NCBI GenBank assembly: GCA_028699735.1
Contig: JAQVUB010000119.1
Span: 1-7,366, forward strand
Length of the DNA: 7,366 nucleotides
Reading direction: 5' to 3'
Source of the DNA: Lentisphaeria bacterium
GTDB taxonomy: Bacteria > Verrucomicrobiota > Lentisphaeria > Oligosphaerales > Oligosphaeraceae
Every line of letters starts with the position of its first letter. Positions within the stretch are counted from its first letter, which is position 1. Position numbers and translations under genes: made by a program. Shown here piece by piece: positions 1-4,112 of this stretch. Below the pieces are notes generated by a model. That model did not search any database and was not told where the DNA came from. It was given only the letters and a program-made list of their open reading frames with translations.

Positions 1-881
1 TGGAAAGCAAGGACTCCCGCAATGTCAACGAAGTTGCAACCCTCGTCGAGAAATTTCCTGAAATTGATCTGGTACTGGGCGGCCATACTCACCGCGATAT
101 GCCTGGACATAAAATCGGTCCGCGCACCTGGTATGTGCAGGCCGGCTATGCGGCAAAAAGTCTGGGCGTCGTCCGTGCCGTTCTGGATACTGAAAAACAT
201 GAAGTAGCTGAGATCAACTCCTGGCTGATGCAAGTTCAGGAGGACACCCCGGACTGCCCGGAACTGCAAAAGGCTCTGGCATCCTGGCTGGAGATCGACG
301 CCAGAGCAAAAACCCAGCCGGTCGCACCCGCTCCGGCTGAAGACATCCTCAGCAAAGGCCGACCGGGGGTCAACTGCCAGGCCAGCGAACTGTTCTGCGC
401 TGCAATTGCCGGAGCTGCCTGTACTCCCATCGTTCTGCATGGAACGCTCAGCAAAAAAAATCTTGAGGCCGGCAAAGCGCTCACCGAACAGGATCTGTTC
501 GATTTCGTCCCCTACGAAAATACCATCATCACCGCGGAGGTCTCCCGCAGCGAACTGATCGAAATCGTCCGTGAGCAGTGGCAAAACCGCGACTCCTACA
601 CCTTCTCCGGAATCTATGGCTGTAAAATCCGAATCAGCCAGAACGGTAATTTTGCCGAAATCCTCGAACTGACTGACGACAGCAAGCCCCTTCGCATTGC
701 CATGAACAGTTTCACTGCCGCCGGCAGCGGGCGTTACCCGAAGCTCAATGCCATTTTGAAAAAGCCTGCCGCCCAGACCCGTGACACCGGACTTTCCAGC
801 CGGGAGGCCGTGCGCAATTACCTTACGAAACACCCCGGCCTGATCATCAACCCAAAACCCTGGTTGCAAATCGTCAAATAA
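1..881 (+). CDS. UshA-type bifunctional metallophosphatase/5'-nucleotidase, C-terminal part (5' end outside window)
   Basis: Reading from base 3, the frame is open for 292 residues to TAA at 879-881. Residues 26-30 (bases 78-92) read GGHTH, the last metal-binding motif of the calcineurin-like phosphoesterase domain in 5'-nucleotidases. A linker rich in Ala and Pro follows, then the 5'-nucleotidase C-terminal domain (about residues 110-275), recognisable from a LTEQDLFDFVPYENTI segment and a TFSGIYG segment that should form the substrate pocket. Family members hydrolyse nucleotides or related phosphate esters outside the cytoplasm with two metal ions. Full-length relatives are roughly 500 residues, so about 200 N-terminal residues, including any signal peptide and the earlier metal motifs, lie upstream. 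The usual Asn-Gly-Gly-x-Arg motif at the start of the C-terminal domain is not evident; VLHGTLSK occupies that area, so substrate choice may differ. An ATG at 99 is internal, because the GGHTH motif lies before it. The family call is firm, the substrate is not. Confidence 0.88.
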   Translation, partial: ESKDSRNVNEVATLVEKFPEIDLVLGGHTHRDMPGHKIGPRTWYVQAGYAAKSLGVVRAVLDTEKHEVAEINSWLMQVQEDTPDCPELQKALASWLEIDARAKTQPVAPAPAEDILSKGRPGVNCQASELFCAAIAGAACTPIVLHGTLSKKNLEAGKALTEQDLFDFVPYENTIITAEVSRSELIEIVREQWQNRDSYTFSGIYGCKIRISQNGNFAEILELTDDSKPLRIAMNSFTAAGSGRYPKLNAILKKPAAQTRDTGLSSREAVRNYLTKHPGLIINPKPWLQIVK

Positions 882-887
882 AAGTGG

Positions 888-906
888 CGCAACCGTCCCG
901 GTTGCG
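888..906. repeat. Hairpin element, copy 1 (8-bp stem, 3-nt loop)
   Basis: CGCAACCG (888-895), loop TCC, CGGTTGCG (899-906) form a perfect 8-bp stem that begins 6 bases after the nucleotidase stop codon. No T-run follows, so it is not a classical intrinsic terminator, although it could still act at the 3' end of that transcript. The CAACCG/CGGTTG core recurs at 1051-1066 and 3160-3176, which marks it as a member of a dispersed palindrome family. Confidence 0.7.
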
Positions 907-927
907 ATGTTAAGGGAGGAAACATCG
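905..927. other. Second hairpin abutting copy 1, with a purine loop
   Basis: CGATGTT (905-911) and AACATCG (921-927) are perfect 7-bp complements around the 9-nt loop AAGGGAGGA. The first two bases (905-906) are also the last two of the preceding hairpin, so the two stems must either compete for them or stack. The loop looks like a Shine-Dalgarno sequence, and another one (AGGAGG, 931-936) follows, yet no credible reading frame starts after either. The function is unknown. Confidence 0.45.
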
Positions 928-990
928 TACAGGAGGCAGAAAATTGCTTGAGACTTATTAGACGCATGTTTTGGGGTTCGCATCATCATT

Positions 991-1014
991 GTCCCATGAG
1001 TCCCATAGTCCCAT
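991..1014. repeat. Short direct repeat, GTCCCAT three times
   Basis: GTCCCAT occurs at 991-997, 1000-1006 and 1008-1014, with starts 9 and then 8 bases apart. The surrounding sequence is non-coding. Three close copies of a heptamer could be binding sites or a small slippage-derived array; nothing here decides between them. Confidence 0.55.
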
Positions 1015-1050
1015 GCAATTCTTCTCACCCTGCTGCCACCATGCACATCA

Positions 1051-1088
1051 CAACCGGGGCGGTTGCGCTACTTTTTAAACCTGCCCCC
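1051..1088. repeat. Hairpin module, copy 2, upstream of the sigma factor gene
   Basis: CAACCG (1051-1056), loop GGG, CGGTTG (1060-1065) form a 6-bp hairpin. It is followed 17 bases after C1066 by a CCCCC run (1084-1088), with a TTTTTAAA block between. Copy 3 at 3161-3198 has the same hairpin, the same 17-base gap and a C-run. By eye the two 38-base blocks agree at about 29 positions. This copy ends about 60 bases before the sigma factor start codon, where a promoter or leader RNA would be expected. Confidence 0.6.
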
Positions 1089-1148
1089 TGACTACTGATG
1101 CTTATGGCAATAATCCGCTTATTTTTCCGTTTTCTATAGGAGAGTGTC

Positions 1149-1703
1149 ATGCGACACGAACCGCTTGATCAACTTAGTGACAAAGACCTGGTAAACCTCT
1201 GCCGCAGTGGTGATGATGCTGCCTTCACGGTTTTGTACAACCGCTACCGCCTGCAGCTTTTCTCCTACCTGCATCGCCTGCTGCCCAACGACAAATCACT
1301 GATTGACGATCTCTTTCAGCAGGTCTGGATCAAGGCTGTGCGCAACTGGCAGCGTTATAGCGATCAGCAGCTTCTGCTGGCCTGGCTCTGCCGGATTGCT
1401 CATAACCTGGTCATGGATCACTTCCGCAGCAACAGCAACAAGGAAACCGTTGAAATCGATGACAACCTGATGGCCGACACCTTCAACCCCGAGGAGGCCT
1501 TGCATCAGCTCAAGCTCGATGAAGCCCTGCAAAGTGCCGTTGAACAGCTCCCGCCCGAGCAACAGGAAATCGTTCGCTTGAGAATGCAGGGAATCAGCTT
1601 CAAAGAAATTGCCGCACAACAGAATCTCAGCCTCAACACCGCCCTTGGAAGAATGCACTACGCAGTTCAGAACCTGCGTAAAATTCTCGCCGATTACCTT
1701 TGA
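1149..1703 (+). CDS. ECF-type RNA polymerase sigma factor (sigma-70 family)
   Basis: This 184-residue protein has the size and two-domain layout of extracytoplasmic-function sigma factors, which replace the housekeeping sigma and direct RNA polymerase to a small regulon. Region 2 spans about residues 24-94: AAFTVLYNRY, then DDLFQQVWIKA (core polymerase contact), then WLCRIAHNLVMDHFR (the -10 reading helix). A linker of about 30 residues leads to region 4 at about 125-180, with LPPEQQEIVRLR and a helix-turn-helix (about 150-172) that would read the -35 element. Region 1 and the large region 3 are absent, as expected for ECF proteins. The ATG follows AGGAG (1138-1142) by 6 bases. An anti-sigma gene starts 50 bases downstream, the usual arrangement, so activity is probably held down by that membrane partner. 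No GGAAC-type ECF promoter is obvious upstream, so autoregulation is not visible. The ECF subgroup was not assigned. Confidence 0.93.
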   Translation: MRHEPLDQLSDKDLVNLCRSGDDAAFTVLYNRYRLQLFSYLHRLLPNDKSLIDDLFQQVWIKAVRNWQRYSDQQLLLAWLCRIAHNLVMDHFRSNSNKETVEIDDNLMADTFNPEEALHQLKLDEALQSAVEQLPPEQQEIVRLRMQGISFKEIAAQQNLSLNTALGRMHYAVQNLRKILADYL

Positions 1704-1739
1704 AAAGACAATCCAGTTTCCCGATATGCCGCTCCCGGC

Positions 1740-1746
1740 AAAGGAG
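1740..1746 (+). promoter_or_regulatory. Ribosome binding site that fixes the anti-sigma start
   Basis: AAAGGAG at 1740-1746 sits 7 bases before the ATG at 1754. It supports that start over an in-frame TTG at 1700, which would overlap the sigma factor stop codon and add 18 residues unlike the family. Confidence 0.75.
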
Positions 1747-1753
1747 TGTCCAA

Positions 1754-2233
1754 ATGAAATGCCAGGATTTTGAAAAAGAATATCTGCTCGATGACGGCAA
1801 CCTGTCCGCCGAAGCGCGTGCGCATGCACAAATTTGCCCGTCCTGCCGGGAATTGATGCAGATCATGAACCTGCTCTCGACTGCGGCACGCTCCCCCTCC
1901 CCCGAACTCGACCGCAAAACCGTTGCTGCGGCTCTTTGCTGCATGCATTCACAGAAAACGTCCCGATGGCCTGCGCGCATCCAGACTGCTCTCTATGCCG
2001 CAGCTGCTGCTCTGATTCTGCTGTTCAGCGTCATCAGCCTGCAGAAGCCAACTTCCCCTGAGACTCAAGCGCTTACCCTCACTGCCGAATCCAGCCAGCC
2101 GGATATCTCCCTGCAAGCCTCCAGCGAACCCCTTTCCGACTTGGATGCACTCTGGTACCTGAACCGCAAGGAAACCAGTTCTGAACTCGACAAGCTCGAA
2201 CTGCAACTATCACTTTACGCAAACCTTCTTTAA
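1754..2233 (+). CDS. Membrane anti-sigma factor with zinc-binding HX3CX2C motif
   Basis: This 159-residue protein begins with a short cytoplasmic domain carrying Cys3, His24, Cys28 and Cys31. His24-X3-Cys28-X2-Cys31 is the signature of the zinc-associated anti-sigma (ZAS) domain, and Cys3 is placed to be the fourth ligand. This domain typically grips the cognate ECF sigma factor. A single hydrophobic segment at about residues 78-96 (starting TALYAAAAALILLF) would span the inner membrane. The C-terminal 60 residues would lie in the periplasm and end in a Leu-rich, probably helical segment. The gene lies 50 bases after the sigma factor and 45 bases before an exported helical protein, which is a plausible partner for the periplasmic tail. 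Extra cysteines at 62 and 63, just before the membrane segment, are unusual. The identity rests on motif, topology and position together; the signal it senses (redox, metal, envelope stress) cannot be read from the sequence. Confidence 0.85.
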   Translation: MKCQDFEKEYLLDDGNLSAEARAHAQICPSCRELMQIMNLLSTAARSPSPELDRKTVAAALCCMHSQKTSRWPARIQTALYAAAAALILLFSVISLQKPTSPETQALTLTAESSQPDISLQASSEPLSDLDALWYLNRKETSSELDKLELQLSLYANLL

Positions 2234-2249
2234 ACACTACAAGGAATCA

Positions 2250-2269
2250 CCTGTAATTTTTGTCACAGG
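2250..2269 (+). promoter_or_regulatory. Possible weak hairpin overlapping the ribosome binding site of the third gene
   Basis: CCTGT (2250-2254) can pair with ACAGG (2265-2269) over a 10-nt loop. The second arm shares AGG with the AGGAG ribosome binding site at 2267-2271, so pairing would mask it. A 5-bp stem with a long loop is weak and may be chance. Confidence 0.2.
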
Positions 2270-2278
2270 AGTCGACGT

Positions 2279-2899
2279 ATGAAATACGCAATCCCCAACT
2301 GGTTCTTCTGCATGCTGGCAATGTTTTCACTGTGTGTAAACAATACCCTCCGCGCTGAGGACAAAAGCATACCGGCAACTGCCCCCGGAAGCGAACTCGG
2401 AAAGCCCCCTATGCCACCCCCAGCCCCCGGCGAACGCAAACTCCCTTTCGGCCAGCAGTTCAATGTCCGCGGACGAATCCATACCCTCCTAGAAAATCTC
2501 CAGAAAAAGGAACCGGAAGAATACCAGAGGCTGATGAAACTGCGTAACGAGAACCGAGAGGAGTACCTCAAGGAACTCTGGAAAAAAATGCCCGAACGCG
2601 AAAATGACAACCGCAAAAAAATTGCGGAAATTGACCGAAAATGCTGGATGCTCGGCGAAAAATTCCAGAAAGCGGCAACGGATCAGGAGAAGAACGACAT
2701 TAAGGCAGAGCTCTCCGTACTTCTTGATCAGTCGATGGATTTGGTCATGCAGGATACCCGGGAGCGCCTTGAGCGCATCCAGAAAATCCTTGACAATCTC
2801 AACAACAACCGGGGTAAAATTATACAGGAACGCCTCGAACAATTCCTCAGCGGAAAGCCCGCAGCACAACGCCCGGAAAGACCCAATAATAACCCTTGA
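2279..2899 (+). CDS. Exported, helical (coiled-coil-like) protein of unknown function, third gene of the sigma factor cluster
   Basis: This 206-residue protein was not matched to a named family. Residues 1-26 look like a signal peptide: Lys2, a hydrophobic core (FFCMLAMFSLCV) and a likely cut after LRA. Cys11 and Cys19 lie within it, but the sequence before Cys19 is not a good lipobox. Residues about 31-56 are rich in Pro, including PPMPPPAPG. The rest, about 60-195, is almost entirely charged helix with many Glu, Lys, Arg and Leu, broken near KKMPE into two long helices, then a polar tail with Pro and Asn. The mature protein has one Cys (122) and one His (near 67), which argues against a rich metal site. 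AGGAG at 2267-2271 precedes the ATG by 7 bases. By position after the sigma and anti-sigma genes, it could be the periplasmic sensor or effector of the system, as CnrX is in CnrYXH; this is inference from context, not sequence similarity. Confidence 0.8.
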   Translation: MKYAIPNWFFCMLAMFSLCVNNTLRAEDKSIPATAPGSELGKPPMPPPAPGERKLPFGQQFNVRGRIHTLLENLQKKEPEEYQRLMKLRNENREEYLKELWKKMPERENDNRKKIAEIDRKCWMLGEKFQKAATDQEKNDIKAELSVLLDQSMDLVMQDTRERLERIQKILDNLNNNRGKIIQERLEQFLSGKPAAQRPERPNNNP

Positions 2900-2903
2900 G
2901 ACT

Positions 2904-2980
2904 CCGTCCGTGTCCCGTCCGTGTCCCGTCCGTGTCCCGTCCGTGTCCCGTCCGTGTCCCGTCCGTGTCCAGTCCGTTTC
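2904..2980. repeat. 11-bp tandem repeat array, six perfect copies plus one degenerate
   Basis: The unit CCGTCCGTGTC repeats without interruption at 2904-2969 (six identical copies). A seventh copy at 2970-2980 has two changes. The array starts 5 bases after the TGA of the helical-protein gene. Eleven is not a multiple of three, so the array would shift frame at each copy and is not coding. The period is close to one turn of B-DNA, so every unit would face the same side of the helix. The minus strand is G-rich. Confidence 0.95.
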
Positions 2981-2990
2981 CATTGCAAAA

Positions 2991-3017
2991 AAAATCTTTC
3001 AGGAAAAACAAGATTTT
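2991..3017. other. AT-rich hairpin (8-bp stem, 11-nt loop)
   Basis: AAAATCTT (2991-2998) and AAGATTTT (3010-3017) are perfect complements. Only two of the eight pairs are G-C, so the structure is weak. It lies just beyond the 11-bp array and could help end the sigma-cluster transcript, but the T-run is inside the stem rather than after a GC-rich one. Confidence 0.35.
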
Positions 3018-3030
3018 GAGGGATAGTAGT

Positions 3031-3096
3031 CCGAAAAATTTCATGGGAAGTATGACGCATGACAGCAGTCAACGTCCCCTACATGAAATTTTTCGG
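3031..3096. repeat. 66-nt nested inverted repeat with perfect 15-bp outer arms
   Basis: CCGAAAAATTTCATG (3031-3045) is the exact reverse complement of 3082-3096. The 36 bases between them also fold: GACG (3054-3057) pairs with CGTC (3073-3076), and TGAC (3060-3063) with GTCA (3068-3071), around an AGCA tetraloop. The whole block is therefore one long hairpin with an 8/5-nt internal loop and a 2/1-nt bulge. Nested pairing inside a perfect outer stem suggests a selected structure: a structured RNA, a terminator or processing site, or a small palindromic mobile repeat. A T-rich stretch (about 3099-3119) follows, which would fit termination, but the outer stem is AT-rich and the T-run is interrupted. 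Confidence 0.8.
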
Positions 3097-3159
3097 GTCA
3101 TTTTGTGTCTTTTGTTGTTAAAAAAATGCCACTGTCACCCAGTTTCACTGACGTATTGC

Positions 3160-3200
3160 GCAACCGGGTCGGTTGCAGCAGCTTTAAAAGCCGCCCCCCC
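3160..3200. repeat. Hairpin module, copy 3, upstream of the pilin-like gene
   Basis: GCAACCG (3160-3166), loop GGT, CGGTTGC (3170-3176) form a 7-bp hairpin. A CTTTAAAAG block follows, and a C7 run (3194-3200) begins 17 bases after the hairpin, the same spacing as in copy 2. The hairpin halves of copies 2 and 3 agree at 15 of 16 positions, the spacers at about 9 of 17. Confidence 0.6.
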
Positions 3201-3239
3201 AAAAGCAAAAATGCCATTATATGCTATATTTATATCATT

Positions 3240-3257
3240 ACCATGGGCGCCAATGGT
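3240..3257. promoter_or_regulatory. 18-bp near-palindrome, candidate repressor operator
   Basis: ACCATGGGCGCCAATGGT matches its own reverse complement at 16 of 18 positions (one mismatched pair) and is centred on CG. Even-length palindromes with a central CG are typical operators of LacI-family dimers, which often control carbohydrate genes. It follows an AT-rich stretch likely to hold the promoter and lies about 137 bases before the pilin-like start codon, a reasonable position for repression of the downstream pair. A partial CCATGGGG at 3275-3282 might be a second weak site. No regulator gene is present in the window. Confidence 0.4.
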
Positions 3258-3380
3258 GACATCCAGACGCTAATCCATGGGGCTATTATGTATACCCTTG
3301 AAACAAAACCGTAACACGCGGGTCTAAATAGTTGTATTTTTCTTTTTTCTTACCCTTTTTGTACCTCCATCCACCCCCGG

Positions 3381-3388
3381 AAAGGAAA
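3381..3388 (+). promoter_or_regulatory. Ribosome binding site that fixes the pilin-like start
   Basis: AAAGGAAA, with its AAGGA core (3382-3386) 8 bases before the ATG at 3395, supports that start. An in-frame TTG at 3332 would prepend 21 hydrophobic and Pro-rich residues ahead of the prepilin leader and has no comparable site. Confidence 0.7.
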
Positions 3389-3394
3389 TCCAGC

Positions 3395-4102
3395 ATGAAC
3401 TTCAAGTACCCTGACACCAAAATTCACCGGTTCTTTTTCACTCTCATTGAATTACTCGTTGTCATAGCGATCATAGCCATTTTGGCCTCGATGTTGCTTC
3501 CGGCGCTTCAGACTGCAAGGCGGAAGGCGCAGGCAATTACCTGCATGAACAACCTGAAACAAAGCGGAATGGCCATTCTGTTTTATACAGACGATGCCGA
3601 TGGCTTGTTTTTCAACAACAAGGGGTCACACTGGTGGCACAACAGCGCTTTTCCGAACATCAGCACGAATGCCAAAAAGACCGCGGCTTTATGTCCGTCA
3701 GCAGCTCCCTTCAAGGCGCCGATCAACCAGTATACTTTCTATGGCTCGCTGGGCGAATATCCCTCGCTCCAGCGCGCGACCTATGACGGTGGAAGTTACA
3801 TTGTTCTTCGGCAAATGAAGCAGCCCGCTTCCTTCTACTACTTGGGTGACTCCTTATATGCGCCGACGGGTAACAGCTCCAACAAGGGACAGCAATCGGT
3901 TCTCTTTTATTACTATGCAAATAACACCAGCAACCCCTTGGCTCATTTCCGGCATTCGGGGCGTATGAATGCATGGTACTGGGATGGCCATGTCGCCCCC
4001 CTGACGCCGGCAGAAAATCTTTCTACCATCCGGAAAATGTATGACGCCACATACACTCCCACCTACATCAACATGAGCAACGCTGTCAGCAACCAGTATT
4101 GA
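3395..4102 (+). CDS. Prepilin-like (pseudopilin-type) protein with N-terminal methylation motif and H-X9-DG motif
   Basis: This 235-residue protein has a short basic leader (residues 1-14) followed by FTLIELLVVIAIIAILASML, the class III signal and transmembrane helix of type IV pilins and type II secretion pseudopilins. Glu19 is the +5 glutamate if cutting occurs before Phe15. The -1 residue is then Phe14 rather than the usual Gly, so processing may be altered. The C-terminal part carries His187-X9-Asp197-Gly198, the prepilin-associated H-X9-DG motif found in very large paralogous families in Planctomycetes and Lentisphaerota. The middle is rich in Tyr, Trp, Asn and Ser, as expected for an exported globular head. 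The protein would sit in the inner membrane with the head in the periplasm or at the surface. Only 10 bases separate it from the giant exported protein, so the two are probably co-transcribed. The biological role of this family is not established; it need not form a pilus. Confidence 0.9.
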   Translation: MNFKYPDTKIHRFFFTLIELLVVIAIIAILASMLLPALQTARRKAQAITCMNNLKQSGMAILFYTDDADGLFFNNKGSHWWHNSAFPNISTNAKKTAALCPSAAPFKAPINQYTFYGSLGEYPSLQRATYDGGSYIVLRQMKQPASFYYLGDSLYAPTGNSSNKGQQSVLFYYYANNTSNPLAHFRHSGRMNAWYWDGHVAPLTPAENLSTIRKMYDATYTPTYINMSNAVSNQY

Positions 4103-4106
4103 GGAG
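4102..4106 (+). promoter_or_regulatory. Ribosome binding site overlapping the upstream stop codon, for a GTG start
   Basis: AGGAG shares its first base with the TGA (4100-4102) of the pilin-like gene and lies 6 bases before GTG at 4113. In that frame the nearest upstream stop is TGA at 4074-4076 with no ATG after it, and the first internal ATG is deep in a folded domain (about residue 176). GTG is therefore the best start, and translation is probably coupled. Confidence 0.75.
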
Positions 4107-4112
4107 TCTGCC

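Larger units (their letters stand above)
2900..3394. other. 495-base non-coding region between the sigma cluster and the pilin-like gene
   Basis: No reading frame here has both a ribosome binding site and a plausible protein; the frames crossing it on both strands are mostly translations of the 11-bp array. It holds, in order: the 11-bp tandem array, an AT-rich hairpin, a 66-nt nested hairpin, hairpin module copy 3 with a C-run, an AT-rich stretch (about 3212-3239), an 18-bp near-palindrome, and a pyrimidine-rich leader before the next gene. The AT-rich stretch next to the palindrome is the most likely promoter zone for the downstream pair, but no clear -35/-10 pair could be fixed. Confidence 0.7.

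Noticed and set aside
888..906. Intrinsic terminator for the nucleotidase gene
   Set aside because: The stem is strong but no T-run follows, and the same palindrome occurs upstream of other genes, so it is listed as a repeat instead.
944..961. Five-codon leader peptide starting at TTG
   Set aside because: Too short and with no attenuator or amino-acid bias to support a regulatory peptide; kept only as a low-interest observation.
1700..1753. Upstream TTG start for the anti-sigma factor
   Set aside because: It overlaps the sigma factor stop, has no ribosome binding site, and adds residues before the ZAS motif; the ATG at 1754 has AAAGGAG at the right distance.
2904..2980. CRISPR array
   Set aside because: The unit is 11 bp with no spacers between copies, far from CRISPR repeat and spacer lengths, and no cas gene is nearby.
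2489..3072. Minus-strand frames reading through the 11-bp array (Arg-Thr-Gly-His-Gly-Arg-Asp-Thr-Asp-Gly repeats)
   Set aside because: All frames across the array give the same type of repeat because the unit is 11 bp; the repeat peptide is a by-product of the DNA repeat and the frames overlap the helical-protein gene.
3105..3314. 69-codon + strand frame in the non-coding region
   Set aside because: No ribosome binding site, and it runs through the hairpin module, C-run and candidate operator; its translation resembles no protein.
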